Positions 1 through 9,198 are shown, counted from the first letter of the stretch. The stretch is DNA of 64,000 nucleotides from Caulobacter sp. (GCA_028291265.1 JAQGIK010000176.1:19432-83431); one strand, 5' to 3'. Translations and numbers: made by a program. Notes: a model not told the origin generated them from the sequence alone.

Positions 1-960
1 CTGGCCATGGTGGTGGTCGGCGGGGCCACCCGGCTGACCGGGTCGGGCCTCTCCATCACCGAGTGGAAGCCGATCATGGGCGCCCTGCCGCCGATGGGCG
101 ACGCCGCCTGGGCGCAGGCCTTCCACAAGTACCAGCAGATTCCGCAGTTCAAGCTGGTCAACGCCGACATGACCCTGGCCGACTTCAAGGGCATCTTCTG
201 GTGGGAGTGGAGCCATCGGCTGCTCGGCCGCCTGGTCGGTCTGGTGTTCGCCATCCCCTTCGTCGTCTTCCTGATCCGCCGCCAGATTCCCCGCCGTCTG
301 ATCTGGCGCTGCGTAGGCCTGTTCGTCCTCGGCGGCCTGCAGGGCCTGGCCGGCTGGTGGATGGTGGCCAGCGGCCTCTCCGAACGCGTCTCGGTCGCCC
401 CCGAGCGCCTCGGCCTGCACCTGGGCCTCGCCCTGATCCTCTTCGTCGCCGTCGTCTGGACGGCTCTCGACGCCTTCGCCGGCAAGCCGCGCCAGGCCAG
501 CGTCACCCGCTGGCGGACCGGCGCCCTGGTCTTCCTCGCCGCCGTCTTCCTCCAGTGCCTGCTCGGCGCCCTGGTGGCCGGCACGGACGCCGGCTTCGTC
601 TACAACGACTGGCCGCTGATGAACGGCCAGGCCTGGCCTCAGGACTATGCCGGCGCCGGTTTCTGGCAGACGCTGGCCCACAACCAGGCCTCGGTGCAGC
701 TGCACCACCGCCTCGGCGCCTACGCCATCGCCCTGGCCACCGTCTTCGTCGTCGCCCTGGCCGGCCGCGGCCGTACCCTGAATTCAAATTCCAGGCAGGC
801 AGCCTTCATCCTCGGCGGCGTCGTGCTGCTGCAGGTCCTGCTCGGCGTCGCCACCCTGATGCTGGTCGTCCCCCTCTGGCTCGGCGTCCTCCACCAGGCC
901 GGCGCCGTCCTGCTGCTCGCCGCCGCCACCCTGTTCGCCTGGCGCGTCCGCCGGCTTTAG
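1..960 (+). CDS. ctaA: Heme A synthase CtaA (5' end cut by window)
   Basis: CtaA/COX15 family integral membrane enzyme that oxidises heme O to heme A for cytochrome aa3 oxidase. The frame is open from base 1, so the start codon and first part of helix 1 lie outside the window; about 319 codons are visible. Family marks are the TEWKP segment after helix 1, the [11 protein letters not shown] block, and the helix histidines in LHHRLGAY and LHQAGA that serve as heme ligands. Hydrophobic helices alternate throughout and the protein ends in a basic RVRRL tail, as expected for a cytoplasmic C-terminus. The ATG at base 7 falls inside conserved sequence ([14 protein letters not shown]), so it is not taken as the start. 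Confidence 0.93.
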   Translation: MAMVVVGGATRLTGSGLSITEWKPIMGALPPMGDAAWAQAFHKYQQIPQFKLVNADMTLADFKGIFWWEWSHRLLGRLVGLVFAIPFVVFLIRRQIPRRLIWRCVGLFVLGGLQGLAGWWMVASGLSERVSVAPERLGLHLGLALILFVAVVWTALDAFAGKPRQASVTRWRTGALVFLAAVFLQCLLGALVAGTDAGFVYNDWPLMNGQAWPQDYAGAGFWQTLAHNQASVQLHHRLGAYAIALATVFVVALAGRGRTLNSNSRQAAFILGGVVLLQVLLGVATLMLVVPLWLGVLHQAGAVLLLAAATLFAWRVRRL

Positions 961-1137
961 GAATCCCCGTCGGCGCCACCCACCCGGACCCGGCGTTCCA
1001 CCGTCAAAAACACGGCAAGGTACGGCGCCCGACCCGTCGATATCCCGTCGCCACCACAGCGTAAAAAGAACAATTAAAACAATGTGGTAGTTCTGGCCTG
1101 GGGCGGCGCAAAATGCTAGAATGGTCCTGTTGGGCGC

Positions 1138-1524
1138 CTAGATCCCGACCCCGCCGACCGGCTCGGTCTCGAAATACGGCCCCATGTCCTTGATCAACGG
1201 TCGCCCTTTGGCGATGGCGGCCTGCACGGACGGCAGTTTCAGCGAGCCCTGGTGATCGGCCTGGGTCTTCCAGACCTCGGTGACCCAGAGGGCGTCGGCC
1301 TCCTTGGCGTCGCGGGCGACGATGTAGCTGAGGCAGCCGGGCATGCCGCCGGTCTCCGCCGTCAGGATGGCGATCAGGGCGTCGCGCTGGCCCGGGTGGG
1401 CGGTCATCTTGCCGATCAGGCCGTACATGCTCGTCACTGGGCGGGTCTCCTCGGCCACGGCGCCGCCGGCCAGCGCGACGGCGCTGACCGATCCGGCGAC
1501 AAAGGCGCGTCGATTGGGGGTCAT
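1138..1524 (-). CDS. Exported antibiotic-biosynthesis-monooxygenase (ABM) fold protein
   Basis: A 128-residue protein with an N-terminal export signal containing an RR pair (TPNRRAFVAG) and a hydrophobic stretch ending near AVAEE, which could be a Tat signal. The mature part has the short ferredoxin-like ABM pattern: a YGLIGKMTAHPGQRDALIAIL opening strand and helix, a central PGCLSYIVARD strand, and the VTEVWKTQADHQGSL segment that is very common in putative quinol monooxygenases (YgiN-like). Such domains act on quinols or reactive aldehydes without a cofactor, but the substrate cannot be read from the sequence. It is transcribed away from rplM and shares with it the upstream region that holds a perfect palindrome at 1573-1588. 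Confidence 0.8.
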   Translation of the reverse strand: MTPNRRAFVAGSVSAVALAGGAVAEETRPVTSMYGLIGKMTAHPGQRDALIAILTAETGGMPGCLSYIVARDAKEADALWVTEVWKTQADHQGSLKLPSVQAAIAKGRPLIKDMGPYFETEPVGGVGI

Positions 1525-1572
1525 GGGACGAGATTAGGCGGCAAAAGCCGGGCAGGGGAGGTGAAAATGTCG

Positions 1573-1588
1573 CGGTATTATAATACCG
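1573..1588. promoter_or_regulatory. Perfect 16-bp palindrome, probable operator
   Basis: CGGTATTA followed directly by TAATACCG, an uninterrupted AT-centred dyad in a GC-rich genome. It lies between the divergent ABM gene (start 1524) and the rplM promoter (-35 at 1647). Position and symmetry suggest a repressor or activator site for the ABM gene; no regulator can be named. Confidence 0.4.
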
Positions 1589-1646
1589 TATCCGGAATAG
1601 TTATATTTTTCAATGTCATAACCCCATTTCGACGTCGTCACTACGG

Positions 1647-1675
1647 TTGACATCGTGCCTCCTGACCCGTACTAG
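1647..1675 (+). promoter_or_regulatory. Housekeeping promoter of rplM-rpsI
   Basis: TTGACA (1647-1652), a 17-nt spacer, and TACTAG (1670-1675): a near-consensus sigma-70 promoter. Transcription would begin near 1682, giving a leader of about 45-50 nt before the rplM start. Nothing else of similar quality is seen in the gap. Confidence 0.6.
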
Positions 1676-1731
1676 CCCGCCCTCACGTCGGGGGCCGCTT
1701 GCTCCCGCCCGAACCGGAATTCGAACCCATG

Positions 1732-2202
1732 ATGAAGACCACGGCTTCGCTGAAGCCCGCCGAGGTCGAGAAGAAGTGGATCGTGATCGATGCCGAGAAC
1801 GCCGTCGTTGGCCGTCTCGCCTCGTTCATCGCCATGCGTCTTCGCGGCAAGCACCGTCCTGACTACACCCCGCACGTCGATTGCGGCGACTACGTCGTCG
1901 TCCTCAACGCCGACAAGGTGAAGTTCACCGGCCGCAAGCTGGACCAGAAGATCTACTACCGCCACACCGGCCACCCGGGCGGCATCAAGCAGATCACCGC
2001 CGGCAAGCAGCTGAACGGCCGCTTCCCCGAGCGCGTCCTGGAAAAGGCCGTCGAGCGCATGCTGCCCAAGGAAAGCCCCCTGGCTCGCGCCCAGATGACC
2101 CACCTGCGCATCTACAACGGCGGCGAACACCCGCACGAAGCGCAGAACCCCCAAACCATCGCGTTCAAAGAGATGAACGCCAAGAACGTGCGGAGCGCCT
2201 GA
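1732..2202 (+). CDS. rplM: 50S ribosomal protein L13
   Basis: Large-subunit protein L13, an early assembly protein that binds 23S rRNA. The chain contains the family blocks [40 protein letters not shown] and a C-terminal [15 protein letters not shown] segment. The start is the second of two adjacent ATGs (1729 and 1732), giving [12 protein letters not shown], the usual alphaproteobacterial N-terminus and length (about 156 residues). An in-frame upstream start at 1699 would add an unrelated proline-rich stretch and is rejected. The stop codon overlaps the rpsI start (TGATG), so L13 and S9 are translationally coupled as in most bacteria. Confidence 0.97.
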   Translation: MKTTASLKPAEVEKKWIVIDAENAVVGRLASFIAMRLRGKHRPDYTPHVDCGDYVVVLNADKVKFTGRKLDQKIYYRHTGHPGGIKQITAGKQLNGRFPERVLEKAVERMLPKESPLARAQMTHLRIYNGGEHPHEAQNPQTIAFKEMNAKNVRSA

Positions 2203-2666
2203 TGGCCGAAGGTCTCGAAGCCCTGCAAGCCCTGTCCTCGTCGCCTGAAGCGGCGCCGGCGGAGCCCAAGATCGACAAGTTCGGCCGCGCCTACGCGACC
2301 GGCAAGCGCAAGAACGCCATCGCCCGCGTGTGGATCAAGCCCGGCAAGGGTTCGATCACCATCAACGGTCGCGACCAGGAGATCTACTTCGCTCGCCCGG
2401 TGCTGCGCATGATGCTGGCCCAGCCCTTCCAGGTCACCGACCGGGTCGGCCAGTTCGACGTCGTCGTCACCGTCGTTGGTTCGGGCCTCTCGGGCCAGGC
2501 CGGCGCCGTGCGTCACGGCGTCTCCAAGGCCCTGACCTACTACGAGCCGGGCCTGCGCACGCTCCTGAAGCCGCACGGCTTCCTGACCCGCGACAGCCGC
2601 GTCGTCGAGCGCAAGAAGTACGGCAAGGCCAAGGCCCGCCGTAGCTTCCAGTTCTCGAAGCGCTAG
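2202..2666 (+). CDS. rpsI: 30S ribosomal protein S9
   Basis: Small-subunit protein S9, whose basic C-terminal tail reaches the P-site tRNA. Of 154 residues, the first 25 or so are an alanine/glutamate-rich extension typical of alphaproteobacteria. The family core follows: [19 protein letters not shown], a [17 protein letters not shown] block, and the terminal [17 protein letters not shown] with the invariant final KR. The ATG overlaps the last base of rplM, giving a two-gene ribosomal operon that ends in a strong hairpin terminator just downstream. Confidence 0.97.
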   Translation: MAEGLEALQALSSSPEAAPAEPKIDKFGRAYATGKRKNAIARVWIKPGKGSITINGRDQEIYFARPVLRMMLAQPFQVTDRVGQFDVVVTVVGSGLSGQAGAVRHGVSKALTYYEPGLRTLLKPHGFLTRDSRVVERKKYGKAKARRSFQFSKR

Positions 2667-2689
2667 CCGCGCGAGGATCACTCCTTGTG

Positions 2690-2728
2690 AAAGGGCGCTT
2701 CGGGCAACCGAGGCGCCCTTTTTCTTTG
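2690..2728 (+). terminator. Rho-independent terminator of rplM-rpsI
   Basis: Stem AAAGGGCGC (2690-2698) pairs with GCGCCCTTT (2713-2721), followed by a T-rich run (TTTTCTTT). It sits between rpsI and argC, which excludes an argC start upstream of 2747. Confidence 0.85.
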
Positions 2729-2746
2729 TCTGATAGGATTTCGACG

Positions 2747-3661
2747 ATGGCTCCGAAGATCTTCATCGATGGCGAAGCCGGCACCACCGGCCTGCAGATC
2801 CGCGAACGGCTGGAAGGCCGCCGCGACATCCAGCTCGTCTCGATCGATCCGGCCCGCCGCAAGGACGCGGACGCCCGCGCCGAGCTGCTCAACGGTTCGA
2901 ACCTGGTCATCCTCTGCCTGCCGGACGACGCGGCGCGCGAGGCGGTCAGCCTGGTCTCCAGCAACAGCGTCAGGATCATCGACGCCTCGACCGCCCACCG
3001 GGTGGCCGACGGCTGGACCTACGGCGTCGCCGAACTGCCGGGCCAGCGGGCGGCCATCGCCGCCTCCACCCGGGTCAGCAACCCCGGCTGCTATCCGACC
3101 GGGGCCATCGCCCTGATCCGGCCGCTGGTCGACGCCGGCATCCTGCCCGCCGACTATCCGGTCACCGTCAACGCCGTCAGCGGCTACACCGGCGGCGGCA
3201 AGTCGATGATCGCCGAGTTCGAGGGGGAGAACCCCGAGGCCTTCCGCATCTACGGCCTGACCCAGGGCCACAAGCACGTCCCCGAACTGCAGAAGAACAC
3301 CGGCCTGACGGTACGGCCCTTCTTCGCCCCCAGCGTCGGCCGCTATGCCCAGGGCATGATCGTCGAGGTTCCGCTGTTCCTCGACCGGTTGAACGGCGCC
3401 CCGACCCTCGCTGACCTCGAGGCCTGCCTGAAGGCCGCCTACGCCGGCGAGCCCTTCGTCACCGTCGAGGACACGACCGGGATCACGGGTCTGGAGCCCG
3501 AGGCCCTGAACAACACCAACCGCATGCAGCTGTTCGTCTTCGGCGGCGGCGGCCAGGCCCGTCTGGTGGCCCGCCTCGACAACCTCGGCAAGGGCGCGTC
3601 CGGCGCGGCCGTGCAGAACATGAACCTGATGCTCGGCCTGCCGGAGGGCGCGGGGCTGTGA
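2747..3661 (+). CDS. argC: N-acetyl-gamma-glutamyl-phosphate reductase (ArgC type 2)
   Basis: Third step of arginine biosynthesis: NADPH reduction of N-acetylglutamyl phosphate to the semialdehyde. The N-terminal dinucleotide-binding start is [15 protein letters not shown] (residues 4-18), and the catalytic cysteine is Cys115 in [10 protein letters not shown]. The C-terminal part has the [18 protein letters not shown] block. At 304 residues with GEAGTTG instead of GxTGYTG it belongs to the shorter type 2 ArgC class. The ATG at 2747 directly follows the rpsI terminator; an in-frame upstream start would lie inside that hairpin. The stop overlaps the next gene by 4 bases (GTGA). Confidence 0.95.
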   Translation: MAPKIFIDGEAGTTGLQIRERLEGRRDIQLVSIDPARRKDADARAELLNGSNLVILCLPDDAAREAVSLVSSNSVRIIDASTAHRVADGWTYGVAELPGQRAAIAASTRVSNPGCYPTGAIALIRPLVDAGILPADYPVTVNAVSGYTGGGKSMIAEFEGENPEAFRIYGLTQGHKHVPELQKNTGLTVRPFFAPSVGRYAQGMIVEVPLFLDRLNGAPTLADLEACLKAAYAGEPFVTVEDTTGITGLEPEALNNTNRMQLFVFGGGGQARLVARLDNLGKGASGAAVQNMNLMLGLPEGAGL

Positions 3662-4098
3662 CCCTGCGCCGGGCCGTCCAGACCGACGTCCCGGCCATCG
3701 CGGCCCTCTACCGCGCCAGCCAGTGGCTGAACCTGCCGACCCTGCCGGACATCCACACCCGCGAGGAGGACCTGGCTTTCTTCGGCGGCCAGATGCTGCC
3801 CAACCAGACCGTCTGGGTGATCGAGGACGGGCAGGGCGGTCTCAGCGCCTATGCGGCCGGCGCGGAGGGACGCCTGAACCACCTCTTCGTGCATCCGGAC
3901 GCGCAGGGGCATGGGCATGGCTCGCGGCTGCTGGAACTCTTCCGGGCGGACGCCGAAACGCTGGACCTCTGGACCTTCCAGCAGAACGTCCGCGCGCGGG
4001 CGTTCTATGAGCGGAAGGGCTTCGTCGCGGTGGAGTTCACCGACGGCGAAGGCAACGAAGAGAAGACGCCTGACGTCCGGTATGAGTGGCGCAGGTAA
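3658..4098 (+). CDS. GNAT family N-acetyltransferase
   Basis: A 146-residue Gcn5-related acetyltransferase. It starts with GTG overlapping the argC stop (GTGA), so it is probably translated from the argC message. The acetyl-CoA pyrophosphate-binding loop is [17 protein letters not shown] (Q/RxxGxG/A pattern), followed by the usual [13 protein letters not shown] helix-strand that closes the fold. The acceptor substrate is not evident. Coupling to argC raises the possibility of a role in amino-acid acetylation, but the argC link is positional only. Confidence 0.88.
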   Translation: MTLRRAVQTDVPAIAALYRASQWLNLPTLPDIHTREEDLAFFGGQMLPNQTVWVIEDGQGGLSAYAAGAEGRLNHLFVHPDAQGHGHGSRLLELFRADAETLDLWTFQQNVRARAFYERKGFVAVEFTDGEGNEEKTPDVRYEWRR

Positions 4099-4117
4099 CC
4101 TAAAGGGAGGGAGGGTC

Positions 4118-4708
4118 TCAGGCGCGGTCCAACCACCGCTGCTCGGCCCCCAGCATCGCTTCGATCAGGTCCGGCCGGTCGATCCCCGCCAGGTCCGCGC
4201 GCGGCGTCTTGCCGCCTTCCTCCAGCAGGTAGGACAGGAACCGCAAACTCGGCCGATACCCCGCCAGCCGCGCCGCATCCAGCACCGGCGTCTCGCCGGG
4301 GATCCGCGCCGCCATGGCGTCCTCGAAATACACCGCCCCCAGCCGGGCGATCTTCCAGACCCCGTCCCGGCGCTCGACCCGGGCATGCATCCGCGCGTGG
4401 CTGGTGACCATCACCTCCACCCCGCCGATCCGCCCGCCCAGCAGGATGGCCGCACCGCTCTCGGCCAGGGCCCGGTCGCCGTTCAGGGTGACCAGGGTCG
4501 GGGCCATCTGGTGCAGGTGCCGCATGCCCGAGGCGAACGCCTTCTCCGAGGCCGCCACGAACTCGGCCCCGGATGTCTCGATCCAGCTGATGCTGACCAC
4601 GCTGCCTGGATGAAAGCAGGCCGCCATCCGCGCCCACTGGCCCTGGTCGCGCGCCGCCCGCTCGGTCTGCACGACCTCGGCGACGGCGAGCTTGTCGAGG
4701 TCGTACAT
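4118..4708 (-). CDS. NTF2-like / SnoaL-type domain protein
   Basis: About 196 residues. The N-terminal 130 show the SnoaL-like NTF2 fold: an opening helix (VAEVVQTERAARDQGQWARMAACFHPGS), then strands with ISWIETSGAEFVAAS, a MVTSHARMHARVERRDGVWKIARL hairpin typical of nuclear-transport-factor-2-like enzymes, and a tail containing RPSLRFLSYLL. The start at 4708 is preferred because AAGGTG lies 6 nt upstream; a GTG at 4717 would add three residues. It is divergent from the methyltransferase gene at 4754 and converges on the GNAT gene with a 19-bp gap. Activity is not predictable from the fold. Confidence 0.75.
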   Translation of the reverse strand: MYDLDKLAVAEVVQTERAARDQGQWARMAACFHPGSVVSISWIETSGAEFVAASEKAFASGMRHLHQMAPTLVTLNGDRALAESGAAILLGGRIGGVEVMVTSHARMHARVERRDGVWKIARLGAVYFEDAMAARIPGETPVLDAARLAGYRPSLRFLSYLLEEGGKTPRADLAGIDRPDLIEAMLGAEQRWLDRA

Positions 4709-4753
4709 GGGCGTCACCTTGTTTCAGCCCGCCCACCTTAGCCCAGATTCTGC

Positions 4754-5392
4754 ATGACCGACCTGCCCGACGAGCACGACACCGAGGACGCCGCCACCCT
4801 GGCCTTTTACGAGCGCGAGGCGGTCGCCTACGCGGCGCGGCGTGAGGCTGGGGCCCATGCCCATCTGGACCGCTTCATCGATCGCCTGAGCCCCGGCGCC
4901 GCCGTGCTCGAACTCGGATGCGGCGGCGGCCACGAAGCCCAAGCCATGCTGGAGGCCGGCCTGCGGGTCACCCCCACCGACGGCTCGCCGGCCCTCGCCG
5001 CCGAGGCCAGCGCCCGCCTTGGCCGACCGGTGAAGGTGATGACCTTCGTCCAACTGCGGGAGGAGAAGCGCTACGACGCCGTCTGGGCCAACGCCTGCCT
5101 GCTGCACGCGCCAGCCGACGCGCTGCCGGACATCCTTGGCCGTATCTGGCGGGCCCTGAAGCCCGGCGGCCTGCTCTTCGCCAGCTTCAAGGCTGGCGAC
5201 GGACCCGGCCGCGACGCGCTGGGCCGCTACTACAACTTCCCCAGCCGCGATGGGCTGGAGGCGACCTTCAGTATGGCCGCCCCCTGGGCCGAGCTTACCA
5301 TCGAAACGGGAACCGGCGGCGGCTACGACGGGGTGGAGCGGACCTGGCTGGCCGCCTGGGCTGTGGCTTGGCCCGCCGAACCGCTCGCATAG
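4754..5392 (+). CDS. Class I SAM-dependent methyltransferase
   Basis: A 212-residue methyltransferase. Motif I for S-adenosylmethionine binding is VLELGCGGGHEA near residues 51-62; the acidic strand-2 position is in TPTDGSPALA, and the post-motif WRALKPGGLLFASFK (about residues 132-146) is characteristic of the Methyltransf_11/25 group. A GATTC (GANTC, the CcrM recognition sequence) lies immediately before the ATG. It stands alone, converging on the bactofilin gene across a hairpin terminator. The methyl acceptor is unknown. Confidence 0.88.
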   Translation: MTDLPDEHDTEDAATLAFYEREAVAYAARREAGAHAHLDRFIDRLSPGAAVLELGCGGGHEAQAMLEAGLRVTPTDGSPALAAEASARLGRPVKVMTFVQLREEKRYDAVWANACLLHAPADALPDILGRIWRALKPGGLLFASFKAGDGPGRDALGRYYNFPSRDGLEATFSMAAPWAELTIETGTGGGYDGVERTWLAAWAVAWPAEPLA

Positions 5393-5420
5393 AAAAAGCC
5401 CGGCGGCGGACCCCCGGGCT
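5393..5420 (-). terminator. Terminator of the M23-bactofilin operon
   Basis: AGCCCGG (5397-5403) pairs with CCGGGCT (5414-5420). On the minus strand the stem is followed by TTTTTC, so it ends transcription coming from bacA. It also separates bacA from the convergent methyltransferase. Confidence 0.7.
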
Positions 5421-5444
5421 CCTTCAATCAGATTGTCCGACCGA

Positions 5445-5954
5445 TCAGACGATCGGCTTGGGCATGTCCAGACCGCTGGGCGCCGGGTTGGACACCGGCT
5501 GCGGCGCGGGGGCCGGGGCCGGCGCGGCCGGGCGCTGGAACTTCAGGCTGCGGCCCTGGAAGAAGGCGCCGGTTTCCATGGCCAGCTGCTCATGGGTGAT
5601 GTCGCCGTCGATGTAGCTGGTGCCGTAGAGGCGGACCTGCTTGGCGGTCACCGAGCCGACGATGCGGCCCCGGACCTCGGCGGCCTCGGCATAGACGCTG
5701 CCCTCGATGTGGCCGGTCTCGCCGACGGTCAGGCGGCCGACGCGGACGTCGCCACGGACGACGCCGTCGATCTGCAGTTCGCCGTCGCCGGTGACGCCGC
5801 CCTCGATGGTGATGCCGCTGGAGATCAGCGAAGCCACTTTCGGCTTGGGTTTGGGCGCATCCAGGGCCGAGGCGGCCATCGCGGTGGCGACGGGCTCGGG
5901 CGTGGCCGACTTGACGGGCGTCGGCGCAGGCTTGTTAGCGGGCTTGCTGAACAT
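5445..5954 (-). CDS. bacA: Bactofilin (polymer-forming cytoskeletal protein)
   Basis: About 169 residues with a flexible proline/alanine-rich N-terminus, a central beta-helical bactofilin core (SSGITIEGGVTGDGELQIDGVVRGDV through TSYIDGDITHEQLAMETGAFFQG) and a proline-rich C-terminal tail. Bactofilins form membrane-associated filaments; in Caulobacter BacA localises a peptidoglycan synthase at the stalk base. ATG 5954 gives MFSKPANKP, a typical membrane-targeting start; ATG 5960 adds two residues. The start lies inside the 3' end of the upstream M23 peptidase gene (20-bp overlap), so the two are translationally coupled. Confidence 0.93.
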   Translation of the reverse strand: MFSKPANKPAPTPVKSATPEPVATAMAASALDAPKPKPKVASLISSGITIEGGVTGDGELQIDGVVRGDVRVGRLTVGETGHIEGSVYAEAAEVRGRIVGSVTAKQVRLYGTSYIDGDITHEQLAMETGAFFQGRSLKFQRPAAPAPAPAPQPVSNPAPSGLDMPKPIV

Positions 5955-7086
5955 ATTCACCGGCTTTCAGATAACGGTTGGGGTTCTGGGGACGCCCCGC
6001 GACCCAGATTTCATAGTGCAGGTGCGGCCCCGTCGAGCGACCGGTGGAGCCCATGGCTCCGATCCGCTGCCCGACGCCGACCCGCTGGCCCACCGAGACC
6101 GAGATGCCTTGCAGGTGGGCGTAGCGCGTCTTGAAGCCGCCCCCATGGTCTATCTCGATGGTGTTGCCATAGCCTGAACGAACGCCGGTAAACGAGACGA
6201 CGCCCGGCGCCGTGGAGAAGATCGGCGTGAAGAAGCCGCCCGGGAAGTCGAGGCCCGAGTGGAAGGCCGGCCGCCGGGTGAAGGGGTCGAGGCGCACGCC
6301 ATAGCTGGACGACACGGCCGCGGCGGCGGTGGGGCGGAAGAACGGCAGGTTCTGGGCGGCCTCGGTCAGGCCGCGCATGTCGCTCATGTTGGTGCTGGCC
6401 CGCTGGATGCGGCGGGCGAAGTCCTCGTCGACGTCGAGGACGGCGGCGAGGGCGCGCGGATCCTTGCTGTCGATCAGCGGTCCGCCGAGAGAGCCGCCAC
6501 GGCCGCTGTAGCCCTCCGGCGTCAGACCGGCGAGACGGAAGGCGGCGCGCAGGCGCTCGGCCCGGGTCTTGGCGAAATTGTCGGCGGCGTCGATCAGCCG
6601 CTCCTGGTCCATGCGGGTGTAGGTCACCCGCTCGACCGGATTGTTGGACATCAGGCGGGGCTTGGCCGGGGCCAGGGCCTGGGCGGCGCCGGGCACGCCC
6701 TTGAATTCCTGGAACAGCTGGGCCAGCGCCGCGTGGCGCTTTTCGACCGACACGGCCATCTCGGCGAAGCTGCCGTTGTTGGCGTTGAGTTGGGCCATGG
6801 CGCTGTTGAGGCGGGCCTGGCGGTCGGCGTTGACGCGCTCGTAGTAGGCCTTCTGGCGGACCAGCTCCTGGTCGGAGGCCCCGGCCGACAGGGCGTTGAC
6901 CATCATCGCCGCGGTGGCGACGCCCAGCCACAGGGAAACCAGGGCGACAACGCCGGCCGCGGCCATCTGCTTGGCGGTCGAAAGGACGTAACCCCGCATC
7001 TCGCCGCCCGAACGGACGTAGAGATGTCTTTCAGGAAAGAGCTCTTCCAGAGCCCTGCGTACTCGCCGCAAGCGTGTTGACGCCAT
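5935..7086 (-). CDS. Membrane-anchored M23 (LytM) family peptidase paired with bactofilin
   Basis: About 383 residues. There is a short basic cytoplasmic start, one transmembrane segment (AAGVVALVSLWLGVATAAMMV), a coiled-coil-like periplasmic region (QKAYYERVNADRQARLNSAMAQL) and a C-terminal LytM domain. The zinc motif is complete: HSGLDF (HxxxD) and HLHYEIW (HxH). It is therefore probably an active peptidoglycan endopeptidase. The ATG at 7086 (MASTRLRRVRR) is preferred over an in-frame start at 7221 because the extra 45 residues look unrelated. An M23 peptidase overlapping a bactofilin gene is a conserved alphaproteobacterial arrangement linked to localised wall remodelling. The 270 bp upstream hold no other gene. 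Confidence 0.92.
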   Translation of the reverse strand: MASTRLRRVRRALEELFPERHLYVRSGGEMRGYVLSTAKQMAAAGVVALVSLWLGVATAAMMVNALSAGASDQELVRQKAYYERVNADRQARLNSAMAQLNANNGSFAEMAVSVEKRHAALAQLFQEFKGVPGAAQALAPAKPRLMSNNPVERVTYTRMDQERLIDAADNFAKTRAERLRAAFRLAGLTPEGYSGRGGSLGGPLIDSKDPRALAAVLDVDEDFARRIQRASTNMSDMRGLTEAAQNLPFFRPTAAAAVSSSYGVRLDPFTRRPAFHSGLDFPGGFFTPIFSTAPGVVSFTGVRSGYGNTIEIDHGGGFKTRYAHLQGISVSVGQRVGVGQRIGAMGSTGRSTGPHLHYEIWVAGRPQNPNRYLKAGEYVQQAR

Positions 7087-7355
7087 AGCCCCCGACACCC
7101 GGATTTCTGTCCGAGGGCGATATGCCGCTAAGTGAAGATTGGACGCAAGAGGCTTCGCGTGTCGCGGGTGAGCCCGGCGCGCAGAAAGCCCTTGTCGCTC
7201 AAGGGTTAGCCAAGACACCACAGGCGCGCCAGCGTCTTGGGCGTTTTCGGCGAGATCTTGCGAATATTGATTAACGCCCGCGACGAAATCGCCACAGTTA
7301 CTGAGGGGTCATTTTCGCACCCAAAACAGGGCGTCAGAACGTCGCACGCAAGGTT

Positions 7356-7823
7356 TCAGAGGTCCTGGACGGCCTTCAAGACCTCGGCGGCGTGTCCACC
7401 GACCTTCACCTTGCGCCAGACCCGGCGGATGACGCCTTCGCCGTCGATCAGCCAGGTCGAGCGGTCGATGCCCATGTATTCGCGGCCGTAGAGCTTCTTC
7501 TGCACCCAGGCGCCGTAGCGCTCGATGACGTCGCTCTCGGCGTCCGACCCCAGTTCGACCTTGAGGTCGTACTTGGCGCGGAACTTCCCGTGCTTGGCGG
7601 CGGTGTCCTTGGAGACCCCGATGACGGTGGCGCCGGCCCCGGCGAAGTCGGGGGCAAGGGCGCTGAAGTCCTTGTTCTCGGTGGTGCAGCCGGGGGTGTC
7701 ATCCTTGGGATAGAAGTAGAGGACCACCGTCCTGCCCTTGAGGGCCGACAGGCTGACCCGCCCGCTGTCGGTGGGCAGGTCGAAGTCGGGGGCCTTGTCG
7801 CCGGCCTTCAGGTCGATGGTCAC
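7356..7823 (-). CDS. bcp: Thioredoxin-dependent peroxiredoxin (Bcp/PrxQ family)
   Basis: Thiol peroxidase of 155 residues that reduces hydroperoxides. The start is GTG at 7823, supported by GGAGG seven bases upstream; no ATG lies nearby in frame. The fold opens with KAGDKAPDFDLPT, and the peroxidatic cysteine is Cys46 in YPKDDTPGCTTEN. No second cysteine is present anywhere in the chain, so this is a 1-Cys member that must use an external thiol as resolving partner. It lies 14 bp after tyrS in the same direction and may share its transcript. Confidence 0.93.
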   Translation of the reverse strand: MTIDLKAGDKAPDFDLPTDSGRVSLSALKGRTVVLYFYPKDDTPGCTTENKDFSALAPDFAGAGATVIGVSKDTAAKHGKFRAKYDLKVELGSDAESDVIERYGAWVQKKLYGREYMGIDRSTWLIDGEGVIRRVWRKVKVGGHAAEVLKAVQDL

Positions 7824-7837
7824 TCTCGCCTCCAATT

Positions 7838-9097
7838 CTAGACCGGCCGGACCAGGACGATCTTCTTCTTGCCCTGGGACAGCTTGACGACCCCGTCGAC
7901 CAGGTCGGCCGCGGTGATCAGCTTCATGCCGTCCATCTCCTGCACGTCGTTGACGCGCAGCCCGCCGCCTTGGGCCAGGCGGCGGGCCTCGCCACGCGAG
8001 GTGGAAAGGCCGGCGTCGACGGCCAGGGCGGCCAGCATGATGCCGTCCGCCAGCGAGGCGGCCGGGATCTCGATGGTCGGCAGGTCGTCCGACAGGGCGC
8101 CCTTCTCGAAGGCCTGGGTGGCGGCGTCGCGGGCGGCGCGTGCGGCCTCCTCGCCATGCAGCATCCGGGTGGCTTCGTCGGCCAGTACCTTCTTGGCGTC
8201 GTTGATGCCGGCGCCGGGCAGGGCCTCGAGCCGCTCGATCTCGTCCAGCGGCAGGTCGGTGAACAGGCGCAGGAACTTGCCGACGTCGGCGTCCTCGGTG
8301 TTGCGCCAGAACTGCCAGTAGTCGTACGGCGACCGCATGTCGGCGTTCAGCCACACCGCGCCGGCCGCCGTCTTGCCCATCTTGGCGCCCGAGGAGGTCG
8401 AGAGCAGGGGGGTGGTCAGGCCGAAGGCCGGCTTCTGGTCGACGCGGCGGATCAGTTCGACGCCGTTGAGGATGTTGCCCCACTGGTCCGAGCCGCCCAT
8501 CTGCAGGCCGCAGCCGAAGCGGCGGTTCAGCTCCAGGAAGTCGGTCGCCTGCATCAGCATGTAGTTGAACTCGAGGAAGGTCATCGGCTGCTCGCGCTCG
8601 AGCCGCAGCTTCACCGAGTCGAACGCCAGCATGCGGTTGACGGTGAAGTGGACCCCGAACTCGCGCAGGAAGTCGATGTAGCCGAGCTTGGACAGCCACT
8701 CGTCGTTGTTGACGATGACCGCGTCGGTCGGGCCGTCGCCGAAGGTCAGGAACTTGGCGAACACACCGCGGATGCTGTCGATGTTGGCCTGGATGTCGGC
8801 TTCGCTGAGCAGCTTGCGCGACTCGTCCTTGCCGGTCGGGTCGCCGACCTTGGTCGTCCCGCCGCCCATCAGCACGATCGGCTTGTGGCCGGCCTGCTGC
8901 AGCCGGCGCAGCAGCATGATCTGGATCAGGCTGCCGACATGCAGGGAAGCGGCGGTGGCGTCGAAGCCGATGTAGCCGGTGACGATCCCGCCGCTCGCCG
9001 CTTCGTCGAGCTCGGCCGGGTGGGTGATCTGATGGATGAAGCCGCGGTCCCGCATGGTCTGCAGGAAGGCGGACTTGAACTCAGGCGTCTCGGTCAT
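7838..9097 (-). CDS. tyrS: Tyrosyl-tRNA synthetase
   Basis: Class I aminoacyl-tRNA synthetase charging tRNA-Tyr. The catalytic core shows [13 protein letters not shown] (HIGH-equivalent HVGS), the tyrosine-binding [12 protein letters not shown] and GGSDQWGNI segments, and the KMSKS-equivalent SGAKMGKT. The C-terminal S4-like RNA-binding domain is seen in [19 protein letters not shown]. The start is set at 9097 ([11 protein letters not shown]), which matches the family N-terminus and gives 419 residues. An upstream in-frame ATG at 9145 has the better ribosome-binding site (AGGAG, 7-nt spacing) and would add 16 residues, so the true start is uncertain. Confidence 0.95.
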   Translation of the reverse strand: MTETPEFKSAFLQTMRDRGFIHQITHPAELDEAASGGIVTGYIGFDATAASLHVGSLIQIMLLRRLQQAGHKPIVLMGGGTTKVGDPTGKDESRKLLSEADIQANIDSIRGVFAKFLTFGDGPTDAVIVNNDEWLSKLGYIDFLREFGVHFTVNRMLAFDSVKLRLEREQPMTFLEFNYMLMQATDFLELNRRFGCGLQMGGSDQWGNILNGVELIRRVDQKPAFGLTTPLLSTSSGAKMGKTAAGAVWLNADMRSPYDYWQFWRNTEDADVGKFLRLFTDLPLDEIERLEALPGAGINDAKKVLADEATRMLHGEEAARAARDAATQAFEKGALSDDLPTIEIPAASLADGIMLAALAVDAGLSTSRGEARRLAQGGGLRVNDVQEMDGMKLITAADLVDGVVKLSQGKKKIVLVRPV

Positions 9098-9198
9098 GAT
9101 GGCCGCCTGTAGCATGGGCGGGCGGTCGTGCAAGGCGATAGACATCGGTAGGCTCCTGTTTGAAGGGCCGGCGACGCTGTCAGGTCTTGGGGATTGGA

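Noticed and set aside
63..1064. 333-codon plus-strand frame overlapping ctaA
   Set aside because: Arginine/proline-rich frame-shadow of a GC-rich gene; ctaA motifs lie in the other frame and the shadow has none.
2687..2746. Upstream start for argC
   Set aside because: It would lie inside the rpsI terminator hairpin; the family start is at 2747.
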